Assembly (NCBI RefSeq): GCF_002327105.1
Contig: NZ_CP023406.1
Span: 3,038,001-3,102,000 of the forward strand
Origin: Luteimonas chenhongjianii
Lineage (GTDB): Bacteria; Pseudomonadota; Gammaproteobacteria; Xanthomonadales; Xanthomonadaceae
Length of the DNA stretch: 64,000 nt
Direction: 5' to 3'
The number at the start of each line of letters is the position of its first letter. Position 1 is the stretch's first letter. Shown here in pieces: positions 47,271 to 55,669 of this stretch. The notes below the pieces were generated by a model that had not been told where the DNA came from, searched no databases, and was given only the letters and a program-made list of their open reading frames with translations. A program made the translations under genes and the position numbers.

Positions 47271-47573
47271 GGGACGGGGAAATCCGGTGCGGGAAGCCGC
47301 CGATTATAGCCCGCGGCCACCGGCGCCCCCTGAGCGAAGGCCGGGGTATCGGCTCCCCGGGCTCCGCGTCGGGAACGGACTGGCGGCACGCCGTCTTCGA
47401 AGGCCGTGCAGCCTGTTCACCGATCAGCCCCGATCCGCAGTGTCGAAGCCCGTCGCGGCCGCGGGCCGACGGCCCAGCCAGCAGATCGCGGCTGGCCTGG
47501 ACCATCACCCGGCCAGCAGGACTGCCGCCGGGGGTACGCCCCCCGCGCGGCATCGCCACGCCTGCCGGCAACG
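47271..47573. other. Intergenic region between pyk and fba, no gene recognised
   Basis: A GC-rich spacer of 303 bp. No credible reading frame, RNA gene or repeat was found. It should hold the fba promoter and the end of the pyk transcript. A TTATAG -10-like word on the minus strand is possible near 47310. Confidence 0.45.
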
Positions 47574-49064
47574 TCAGAGTTCGCCCAAGCCCTCGGCGCG
47601 GCCGTCTGCACCGACCTGCAGCAGACGCAACGTGTTCGTCGCGCCGTGGGTTTCCATGTGCTCACCGCTGGTGAATACGACGCGCTTGCCTTCGCCCAGC
47701 AGCCCGGCCTCGACCAGCAGGCGAATGCTGCCGCGCGCGGCTTCGCGCGGGGTCTGACCGCGGCTGTCGTAATTGAACGGGAACACGTCCCGCATCAGCG
47801 ACATGCGCCGGCGTGCGCCGTCGTGCCGCGAGAACGCATAGATGGATACGCCGCCGCGGAATCGCGACAGATACCGCGCGGTACCGCCGGACTCGGTCAT
47901 CGCCACGATCGCCGCCACGCCGATGTGCTCGGACAGGAACATCGCGGCCATCGCGATCGCCTGGTCGGCGCGCTCGAGGTTGCGTTGCGCCTTCTCGAAA
48001 TCGGTGTCCTGCGCGAACTGGCGCTCGGCGCCGACGCAGATGCGCGCCATCGCCTCGACCGCGCGCACCGGATACGCGCCGGCCGCCGTTTCCGCCGACA
48101 GCATCACCGCGTCGGTGCCGTCGATCACCGAGTTCGCGACGTCGAGCACTTCGGCGCGCGTGGGCATCGGGCTTTCGACCATCGACTGCAGCATCTGCGT
48201 CGCAGTGATCACCACCTTGTTGCGTGCCAGCGACTCACGAATGATCTTCTTCTGCAGACCCGGCAGTTCGGCATCGCCGATCTCCACGCCCAGGTCGCCG
48301 CGCGCGACCATGACCACATCGCTGGCATCGATGATCTCGGCCAGGTTGTCGATCGCTTCGGTGCGCTCGATCTTCGAGACCAGCGCCGCGTCGCTGCCAT
48401 GGCTGCGTGCGATCGAGCGCGCTTCTTCCATGTCTGCGGCATTGCGGCAGAACGACACCGCAATGAAATCGACTCCGATGTCCGCGGCCACCTTGATGAG
48501 CTGGCGGTCGTGATCGGTCAAGGCGCCAAGCGACAGGCCACCGCCCTGCTTGTTCAGGCCCTTGCGGTTGGACAGCACGCCGTCATTGAGGACGGTCGTG
48601 ACGATACGTGCGCCTTCGACGGCGGTGACCTGCAGCTGCATCAGGCCATCGTCGAGCAGCAGGACGTCGCCAGCCTCCACGTCATCGGGCAGGCCCAGAT
48701 AGCTGACACCGACCTCGTGGACAGTGCCGAGCGGCGCGTCGGGATCGGCGACGAGATCGAAACGCGCGCCCGCCTGCAGCTGGATCTTGCCCTCGGCGAA
48801 CTTTTCGATGCGGATCTTCGGGCCCGGCAGGTCGGCGAGGATGCCGATCTCGACACCGGCTCGATCAGCAGCCGCACGGACGGCCTCGGCGCGCACCCGC
48901 TGCGACTCCGGATCGCCATGCGAGAAGTTCAGGCGAACGGCGTTGACGCCGGCATTGATCAGCGCGTCGAGGACGCCGGGGGCATCGGTAGCGGGGCCCA
49001 GCGTCGCCAGGATGCGGGTCCGGCGGCGATGCGCCGGAACGGAAGGCAGGTCTTTGGAATTCAT
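47574..49064 (-). CDS. pyk: Pyruvate kinase
   Basis: A 496-residue glycolytic enzyme converting phosphoenolpyruvate and ADP to pyruvate and ATP. It shows RTRILATLGPAT at the N-terminus, NAVRLNFSHGD, the metal/substrate region DFIAVSFCRNAADMEE, the catalytic lysine block ALVSKIERTEAIDN, VMVARGDLGVEI, and the potassium/ADP region ATQMLQSMVESPMPTRAEVLDVAN. The C-terminal domain (about 360-496) holds the allosteric site. ATG 49064 (MNSKDLPSVPAHRR) is the family-like start; a longer in-frame extension is rejected because it runs into the HAD remnant. Minus strand, downstream of pgk and the broken phosphatase. Confidence 0.95.
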   Translation of the reverse strand: MNSKDLPSVPAHRRRTRILATLGPATDAPGVLDALINAGVNAVRLNFSHGDPESQRVRAEAVRAAADRAGVEIGILADLPGPKIRIEKFAEGKIQLQAGARFDLVADPDAPLGTVHEVGVSYLGLPDDVEAGDVLLLDDGLMQLQVTAVEGARIVTTVLNDGVLSNRKGLNKQGGGLSLGALTDHDRQLIKVAADIGVDFIAVSFCRNAADMEEARSIARSHGSDAALVSKIERTEAIDNLAEIIDASDVVMVARGDLGVEIGDAELPGLQKKIIRESLARNKVVITATQMLQSMVESPMPTRAEVLDVANSVIDGTDAVMLSAETAAGAYPVRAVEAMARICVGAERQFAQDTDFEKAQRNLERADQAIAMAAMFLSEHIGVAAIVAMTESGGTARYLSRFRGGVSIYAFSRHDGARRRMSLMRDVFPFNYDSRGQTPREAARGSIRLLVEAGLLGEGKRVVFTSGEHMETHGATNTLRLLQVGADGRAEGLGEL

Positions 49065-49426
49065 AGCGGGATTGTAATGTCCACCGGTGGCCAAGGGCAC
49101 GTTGCGGGGCAACATGTGCGTCTGACCTGCAAGAGCAGGAGTCCGGAGCTTAACCGGCCCATGGGCAGCTGGGCCAACGCGTTCGCGACGGAAGAACACG
49201 TCACCCGGGCTGCCTTGCCCACGCCCGACAGCGCGCGAGCGCGCCGGGCATCGCTGAGCAGGCGGGAGTGGCTGACCACGCGCCGCGGGGCGCCGCAACG
49301 ACTCGGCTTGCAGCGCGCTGCGCAGTACGCGGGAAGAGGGTGGCCGTGATCGAGACGGAGGCGATCGCGGGCTCTCGGCGCGCGCCCGGCCGGAAAGGGT
49401 CGACTGACGGGACGCTCCGGCGCCGC
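49065..49426. other. Leader region of pyk, no gene recognised
   Basis: This is a 362-bp GC-rich region between the pyk start and the end of the HAD phosphatase remnant. Frames here are short and low-complexity. It should contain the pyk promoter; I see no convincing terminator, riboswitch or repeat. Confidence 0.45.
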
Positions 49427-49760
49427 TCAGCCGAGCGCGGCGACCAGGGCGGCGGGCGAATCGACCAGGGCCTGCGCCCCCGGCAGCGCGCAACTCGTCC
49501 GCGTCACCGAACCCCCACAGCACTCCCACCGCGCGCATGCCGTGCTGGGCTGCGCCTTCCATGTCGTAGCGACGGTCGCCGATCATCGTTGCGTCCGCGG
49601 CCGCGAGCCCCAGTCGCGACAGCGCCTCGCTGATCAGTTCGCGCTTGTAGCGGCGCGCGCCATCGTCGCTAACGCCGACAACGGTCGAGAACGCGCTGCC
49701 GATGAAAACGCCTCGGCGAGATGCCGGACGCGGAGGTGTCGACCTGCTGGCGAGCGACTG
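49427..49760 (-). pseudogene. Remnant of a HAD-superfamily phosphatase (Gph-like)
   Basis: The minus strand encodes the C-terminal half of a phosphoglycolate-phosphatase-like HAD protein: FIGSAFSTVVGVSDDGAR, KRELISEALSRLGL and then the HAD motif region MIGDRRYDMEGAAQHGMRAVGVLWGFG. The N-terminal half with the nucleophilic DxDGT motif is absent; sequence before about 49760 belongs to another gene. After DADELRAAG the frame is lost at a run of five C (49477-49481). With one base fewer it would continue ALVDSPAALVAALG and stop at 49427, the expected family ending. So the gene is truncated and frameshifted. It sits between pgk and pyk. Confidence 0.75.
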
Positions 49761-49787
49761 GTCTGGCGCCCACCGCCACCATAGCGA

Positions 49788-49807
49788 CCGGGGCCCACAG
49801 GCCCCGG
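49788..49807 (-). terminator. Hairpin after the small secreted protein gene
   Basis: CCGGGGCC and GGCCCCGG form a perfect 8-bp stem around CACA, 13 bp after the stop at 49820 on the minus strand. There is no T tract, so its terminator strength is uncertain. Confidence 0.45.
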
Positions 49808-49819
49808 CGCCATGTCGAA

Positions 49820-50032
49820 TCAGCTTGAGACGCGACAGCCCTGCACGAAACGGCGATTCTCGGTGGTCTCGCCCCAGCGGCCATCGGCTTCCCCGCAACC
49901 GGCGGTCCAGCCACCGACCAGCGCGCCTTCCTCACTGTAGTAATAGAACGTGCCCTGCCAGTTTGCCGATGCGCCCTGGGACAACGCGGACGACGCGACG
50001 ATCGCCAATACAACCAGTCCTCTGCGAATCAT
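49820..50032 (-). CDS. Small secreted Cys-containing protein (possibly DUF6289)
   Basis: A 70-residue protein with a signal peptide (MIRRGLVVLAIVASSALSQGASA, cleavage near 23). The mature 47 residues contain NWQGTFYYYSEEGALVGGW, two cysteines (TAGCGEADG and VQGCRV) that could form a disulfide, and a GETTENRRF block. It resembles the small DUF6289 group, but I am not certain. ATG 50032 is preceded by AAGGAG. It lies 107 bp after pgk on the same strand, inside the glycolytic cluster, with no obvious functional link. Confidence 0.7.
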   Translation of the reverse strand: MIRRGLVVLAIVASSALSQGASANWQGTFYYYSEEGALVGGWTAGCGEADGRWGETTENRRFVQGCRVSS

Positions 50033-50139
50033 GGTGGAGCTCCTTGGAAGTGGGTGCCGGTCCCCCGCCACTACCATAGACACTCGCCTTGCGCCGGACG
50101 TAAAGCCCGCGTCAAGGCCACCATGTCCTGCGTCCCATT

Positions 50140-51321
50140 TCAGGATGCCTGTGCGCGCGCCTCCAGCGCGGCGACGGCCGGCAGGGTCTTGCCTTCGAGG
50201 AATTCCAGGAACGCACCGCCGCCGGTCGAGATGTAGGACACGTCGTCGGCGATGCCGTACTTGTCCACCGCAGCCAGCGTGTCGCCGCCACCGGCGATCG
50301 AGAACGCCTTCGACGCCGCGATCGCGCGTGCCAGCGCCTCGGTGCCGGCGCCAAACGCCTCGAATTCGAACACACCGACCGGGCCGTTCCAGACCACCGT
50401 GCCGGCACTTTCGATCAGCGCGCAGTAGCGCTTTGCCGTCTCCGGGCCGATGTCGAGGATCATGTCGTCCCCGCCCACCGCGTCGACAGCCTTGACCGTG
50501 GCCGGCGCATCGGCCGCGAACGCAGGCGCGACAACGACGTCGGTCGGCACCGGAATCTCGGCGCCGCGGGCCTTGGCGTCGGCCATGATCTGCTTGGCGG
50601 TGTCGAGCAGGTCGGGTTCGACCAGGGACTTGCCGACGTCATGGCCGAGCGCCGCGATGAAGGTGTTGGCGATGCCGCCGCCGACGATCAGCTGGTCCAC
50701 CTTGCCCACCAGCGACGACAGCAACTCCAGCTTGGTCGAGACCTTGCTGCCGGCCACGATCGCCAGCAGTGGCCGCGCCGGCGCGTCGAGCGCCTTGGCC
50801 AGCGCGTCGAGCTCGGCCATCAGCAGCGGACCACCCGCGGCGATCTTCGCGAACCGGATCACGCCATGGGTGGAGGCCTGCGCGCGATGCGCGGTACCGA
50901 AGGCGTCCATGACGAACACGTCGCACAGCGCTGCGTACTTCTTCGACAGCCCCTCGTCGTCGGCCTTCTCGCCGACGTTCATCCGGCAGTTCTCGAGGAG
51001 CACCAGCTGACCGGGCGCCACGTCCACACCGTCCACCCAGTCGCGCACCAGCGGCACGTCCATGCCTAGCAGCTCCGACAGGCGCGCTGCGACCGGCGCC
51101 AGCGAATCGGCCTCGCTCCAGCTGCCCTCCTTGGGCCGGCCCAGGTGCGAGGTGACCATCACGGCCGCGCCCTGTTCCAGCGCGCGGCGGAGGGTGGGCA
51201 GCGACGCGGTGATGCGCTGGTCGGACGTGACCCTGCCGGCGTCGACGGGCACGTTGAGATCCTGACGGATCAGCACGCGCTTGCCGGAGAGGTCGAGGTC
51301 GGTCATGCGGATGATGGTCAT
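50140..51321 (-). CDS. pgk: Phosphoglycerate kinase
   Basis: A 393-residue two-domain glycolytic enzyme that makes ATP from 1,3-bisphosphoglycerate. N-domain motifs: [27 protein letters not shown] and [17 protein letters not shown]-domain motifs: [15 protein letters not shown] and the terminal [16 protein letters not shown] and [15 protein letters not shown], which bind nucleotide. ATG 51321 ([16 protein letters not shown]) is the natural start. It lies 215 bp downstream of gap on the same strand; that spacer holds two hairpins. Complete. Confidence 0.97.
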   Translation of the reverse strand: MTIIRMTDLDLSGKRVLIRQDLNVPVDAGRVTSDQRITASLPTLRRALEQGAAVMVTSHLGRPKEGSWSEADSLAPVAARLSELLGMDVPLVRDWVDGVDVAPGQLVLLENCRMNVGEKADDEGLSKKYAALCDVFVMDAFGTAHRAQASTHGVIRFAKIAAGGPLLMAELDALAKALDAPARPLLAIVAGSKVSTKLELLSSLVGKVDQLIVGGGIANTFIAALGHDVGKSLVEPDLLDTAKQIMADAKARGAEIPVPTDVVVAPAFAADAPATVKAVDAVGGDDMILDIGPETAKRYCALIESAGTVVWNGPVGVFEFEAFGAGTEALARAIAASKAFSIAGGGDTLAAVDKYGIADDVSYISTGGGAFLEFLEGKTLPAVAALEARAQAS

Positions 51322-51442
51322 GGTTCTGGACTCGCTGGAATGGTTGAAAAGGTCTGCGCCATGCGATGGCGCTGGACGCGCGGCGCAGCCGGCTACCCTT
51401 CAGGCACGACGGAGGGCTTGCGGCACAGAGTAAAGAGCAGGA

Positions 51443-51508
51443 GCCAAGGCGGAGTACGACCGCCTTGCCGGCGGCTGCCCCGATACAGGAAACCCCGCCT
51501 GCGCGGGG
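51443..51508 (-). promoter_or_regulatory. Two hairpins in the gap-pgk spacer
   Basis: CAAGGCGG/CCGCCTTG (51443-51465, 7-nt loop) is a perfect 8-bp stem; CCCCGC/GCGGGG (51493-51508) is a 6-bp stem followed on the minus strand by TTTCC. The second could terminate part of the gap transcript, and the first could act as a processing or stability element before pgk. Roles are inference from position. Confidence 0.45.
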
Positions 51509-51536
51509 CTTCCCGGTCCTGCGTATGACGCGGCGA

Positions 51537-52697
<1,161 letters not shown>

Positions 52698-52758
52698 TCA
52701 AGGCGGCCAGGACGCGCGGCCTCGAAACTGGTCGCATTCACCCAGACCGGAACCTCCA

Positions 52759-53376
52759 ATGCGTCCCATGCCGCTCGCCCTGCTGGCCCTCGCCTGCGCC
52801 CTGCCGACCCTGCCCGCCGCCGCCCAGTCCGCCGGTGACTGGACCGTCGCACTCGGCGTCCACCAGGTCGCGCCGAAATCCGACAACGGACGGCTCGCCG
52901 ACGGCGCCCTGCCCCTCTCGGTCGGCAACAGCACACGGCCCACCATCGCCGTCGAATACTTCGTGCGCGACCGTGTCGGCATCGAGCTGCTCGCCGCCAC
53001 CCCGTTCCGCCACGACCTCGATATCGAAGGCCTCGGCCGCATCGGCAGCACCAAGCACCTGCCCCCGACGCTGAGCCTGCAGTACCACTTCAGCCCGCAG
53101 TCGCGTATCGCTCCGTTCCTCGGCGCCGGCATCAACTACACGACGTTCTTCGAAGAGGAAACGCGCGGCGCCCTGGCGGGCTCGAGGCTGGCTCTCGGCG
53201 ATTCCTGGGGCCTGGCACTGCATGCGGGCCTGGACATGAAGGCCGGACCCGGCAAGCTGCGCGTGGACGTGCGCTGGATGGATATCGACAGCGAGGTGCG
53301 GGTCGATGGGACAAAGCTAGGGAGAGCGCAAATCGATCCAATCGCATATGGCGCGGCATATGTGATCGGTCTCTGA
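52759..53376 (+). CDS. OmpW-family outer-membrane protein
   Basis: A 205-residue outer-membrane beta-barrel protein. Signal peptide MRPMPLALLALACALPTLPAAAQ. The mature part has OmpW features: DWTVALGVHQVAPKSDNG, strands with alternating hydrophobics, the HLPPTLSLQYHF and FLGAGINYTTFF blocks, and the closing DPIAYGAAYVIGL. OmpW proteins form narrow eight-stranded channels; the ligand is unknown here. It converges on the DUF4189 gene with 9 bp between stops. Codon use is GC-rich up to the last 60 bp, where it becomes more AT-rich toward the secretion locus. Confidence 0.88.
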   Translation: MRPMPLALLALACALPTLPAAAQSAGDWTVALGVHQVAPKSDNGRLADGALPLSVGNSTRPTIAVEYFVRDRVGIELLAATPFRHDLDIEGLGRIGSTKHLPPTLSLQYHFSPQSRIAPFLGAGINYTTFFEEETRGALAGSRLALGDSWGLALHAGLDMKAGPGKLRVDVRWMDIDSEVRVDGTKLGRAQIDPIAYGAAYVIGL

Positions 53377-53385
53377 CAGCTGCTT

Positions 53386-53841
53386 TCAGCACGTCTGATA
53401 AGCAATGGCGCAGTCACTTCCTCCGCCGAACTTACGGCAATTTTGCAACGCAAGTTTATCGGCATTTCGCTGGCGGGATCTCGATGCACTGCCCCAATGC
53501 CCACCCCCGCTTGCAAGGGCAAAACAGGCATTGCGAAAAGTCATTCGCGGCTCACAATCCTTACCCCCGAGATTGCGGCACATTTCCAGGGCTTCCTGCC
53601 TTGCGGATTGTTCATCAATGCCATCCACAGCAACGGCAAAAACCTGGAACGGGCGACTGATTGCCAATGCGCCCCAACCTCCGCCCCGATCATGCCGCGG
53701 AATCGTATCGCCGTAGCCGAGCGCGGGCAGCACGACGGTGTCCCGATAATGCTGGGACGTAGGATCCTGCGCATACGTAAAGCCCGCAATCGCTATCAGC
53801 AAAAAAAACAAAGATGGAGAACACTGAAGCCTATTCTTCAT
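53386..53841 (-). CDS. DUF4189 protein at the end of the T4SS locus
   Basis: A 151-residue exported protein. Signal peptide with hydrophobic core SLFFLLIAIAGFTYA (cleavage near residue 25). The mature part fits DUF4189: GGGWGALAISRPFQVFAVA, then SARQEALEMCRNLGGKDCE, FRNACFALASG and a second NADKLALQNCRKFGGGSDC copy, with cysteines that could pair. The base composition is clearly more AT-rich than the neighbours, suggesting acquisition. It is the last minus-strand gene after virB6, 30 bp apart. Small periplasmic proteins near antibacterial T4SS loci can be immunity proteins against the secreted lytic enzymes, so that role is a reasonable but unproven idea. Confidence 0.8.
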   Translation of the reverse strand: MKNRLQCSPSLFFLLIAIAGFTYAQDPTSQHYRDTVVLPALGYGDTIPRHDRGGGWGALAISRPFQVFAVAVDGIDEQSARQEALEMCRNLGGKDCEPRMTFRNACFALASGGGHWGSASRSRQRNADKLALQNCRKFGGGSDCAIAYQTC

Positions 53842-53871
53842 AGCTCACTCCCTTGAGCGTAACGCTGCGGT

Positions 53872-54873
53872 TTAACCACCATCGGTGGTTCTCGTCACAG
53901 GTGGCCGATGTGCGATGCGTTGCTCGTAGTCGGTTTGCTGCCCCGAACTGTTCCGACCCAGCGTACCAAAGCTCGAATGTGCCGCGAACTGGCCCAGCGT
54001 GCCGTTGAAGAACATGGCCGCCATCGGCGGCGCCATGACCATCAAGACCGACATCAACAGACCGATACCCCCTTGCTGCATTGCCGCCGCATTGAGCCCT
54101 CCCGCGTTCAGACCGAGCGCGTCGAGGGCCGGGGAGGCGATGAGGACGTACTGCGCAAGCAGCGCCGCGGACGTGATGCCCACGAGTTTCGTCGCGACCG
54201 CAACCATGAAAGACAGGACGCCAAGGCTGAACATGGTGCCCAGTCCATAGAGCAGCCAGCGTTTGAACAGGTCCTTCGTCTGATCGAACATCAGGCTCAT
54301 GATGAACAACGGTCCGAAGCCTACGAACAGGACCAATGCGATCTTGTAGAGCAACAGCATCGCGCCGCCCACCACTGACGGGCCCGCGATACCGATACCC
54401 AGCAGGGTAATGGTGCGCGTCTGGTTCTCCTGGTTCTGGGAATCGTCGGCGCCGACGCCGATGGTGTCGATCAGGGCGAAGATCAGCCCCATCTTCTTGA
54501 GGTTCTTGTCGATCGAGTCCTCGGGCTTTTCGTCGCTGCCGCTGACGATGGTGTTGATGGACCGCGGCAATCCGTCGGCGAGGAATTTGGTCAGGTCCGT
54601 GCCGGCGAACGACATCGCGGTGGCGGCCGACAGGATGAGGAAGACCCGCAGCGAGCCCACGACCAGGCCCATCATCGATTCCCGGCTGCGGCCGGTGACG
54701 ATGAGGAAGCCTTGCATCAGCACCCACAGCGTGCACAACGTCAGCGCCAGCCCGCTGACGAACTGGGTACCGCGGGCGATCAGCCCGCTCTGGAATCCTT
54801 CGATCTGATTGTTCACGAACTCGAAGATCAGGGCGAAGAACGCCCACTGCGCGAGACTGGCCAGACCGTCCAT
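53872..54873 (-). CDS. virB6: VirB6, T4SS inner-membrane channel protein
   Basis: A 333-residue polytopic membrane protein of the VirB6/TrbL type, part of the inner-membrane complex that passes substrate through the T4SS. It begins MDGLASLAQWAFFALIFEF, with about seven hydrophobic segments and the conserved region LLYKIALVLFVGFGPLFIMSLMFDQTKDLFKRW near residues 165-200. The C-terminus is polar and ends TRTTDGG. ATG 54873 has GGGAG upstream. It follows the VirB5-like gene by 17 bp. A small hairpin covers the stop codon. Confidence 0.9.
   Translation of the reverse strand: MDGLASLAQWAFFALIFEFVNNQIEGFQSGLIARGTQFVSGLALTLCTLWVLMQGFLIVTGRSRESMMGLVVGSLRVFLILSAATAMSFAGTDLTKFLADGLPRSINTIVSGSDEKPEDSIDKNLKKMGLIFALIDTIGVGADDSQNQENQTRTITLLGIGIAGPSVVGGAMLLLYKIALVLFVGFGPLFIMSLMFDQTKDLFKRWLLYGLGTMFSLGVLSFMVAVATKLVGITSAALLAQYVLIASPALDALGLNAGGLNAAAMQQGGIGLLMSVLMVMAPPMAAMFFNGTLGQFAAHSSFGTLGRNSSGQQTDYEQRIAHRPPVTRTTDGG
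53874..53890 (-). terminator. Small hairpin at the end of virB6
   Basis: AACCACC (53874-53880) and GGTGGTT (53884-53890) form a 7-bp stem with a 3-nt loop over the last virB6 codons. It has no T tract. It could weakly separate virB6 from the DUF4189 gene. Confidence 0.3.
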
Positions 54874-54890
54874 GTCGGAGCTCCCGATGC

Positions 54891-55643
54891 CTACATCGAT
54901 GGCGTGGGAAGGTCCACGCTGCCCCCGCCTTTGAACAGGTTGCGCGTGAGCGCGACCTGCGTATGCCGGATGTGCGCGATCCGGGCCTCGTAGGCACGCA
55001 TGTACGTCTGGTAGCGATCGCGGTCGTTGTCCATCAGCGCCGTCAGCGCCAGCAGCTCGTTGGAGTTGGACTGCAGATCAGCGTAGTCCTCCGGGCCGAG
55101 TGCGCGGCGCCGCTGCTCGATCTCCGTCAGGCGCGCGTGATGCGCCGCAGCCCGCTCGAACATCTGCAAAGAGAACGCATACTGCGCCCGCTCGGTCTGC
55201 ACGAGCTCACGGCAGAGCTGCTGCTGTTGCTGGCCCAGGATACTGAGCACGCCAGCCGGGCACATCCTGCCGATCGTGGTCTGCGCTGCGCTCAACGCCG
55301 CAACATCCAGCCTCGCGCCACCGACGGGTTCGGCGACGAGCGCCGTCGTGGGTTCGCTCGGCGCATGGTCCACGCGCAGCCGTACGGCCACCTTCTGCAG
55401 CTCGCCGACAACCGTGTTGTTGGCACTGCCACCAACGCGGTCGCGAAGCTCGCGCACCTGCTGATGGGTGTCGCGATCGTGGACCTGCCACGCCGCGGCG
55501 GCGGCCCCGGTCGCAAGCACGGCGAGTCCGGCGAGCGCGTAAACGAGTCCGGGCCGCACACGGGGCCAAGCGAGGCGCAAACCGAACACGTACCCGAGTC
55601 CGGCTGTGAAACCGCGCGGGCCTTGCGTGGTCCTGGAAGTCAT
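54891..55643 (-). CDS. VirB5-like T4SS protein
   Basis: A 250-residue protein with one N-terminal membrane segment (VYALAGLAVLATGAAAAAWQV, about residues 32-52) and a helical periplasmic part with QQQQQLCRELVQTERAQYAFSLQMFERAA. This fits the position and style of the divergent VirB5 between virB4 and virB6 in the Xanthomonas system. VirB5 is a minor pilus or tip component. Two cysteines (RMCPAG and QLCREL) could pair. ATG 55643 with GAGGAG upstream is preferred; ATG 55664 is possible. Homology is weak, so the name rests mainly on gene order. Confidence 0.7.
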   Translation of the reverse strand: MTSRTTQGPRGFTAGLGYVFGLRLAWPRVRPGLVYALAGLAVLATGAAAAAWQVHDRDTHQQVRELRDRVGGSANNTVVGELQKVAVRLRVDHAPSEPTTALVAEPVGGARLDVAALSAAQTTIGRMCPAGVLSILGQQQQQLCRELVQTERAQYAFSLQMFERAAAHHARLTEIEQRRRALGPEDYADLQSNSNELLALTALMDNDRDRYQTYMRAYEARIAHIRHTQVALTRNLFKGGGSVDLPTPSM

Positions 55644-55669
55644 CGATCCATCTCCTCTGGTCATGATCG

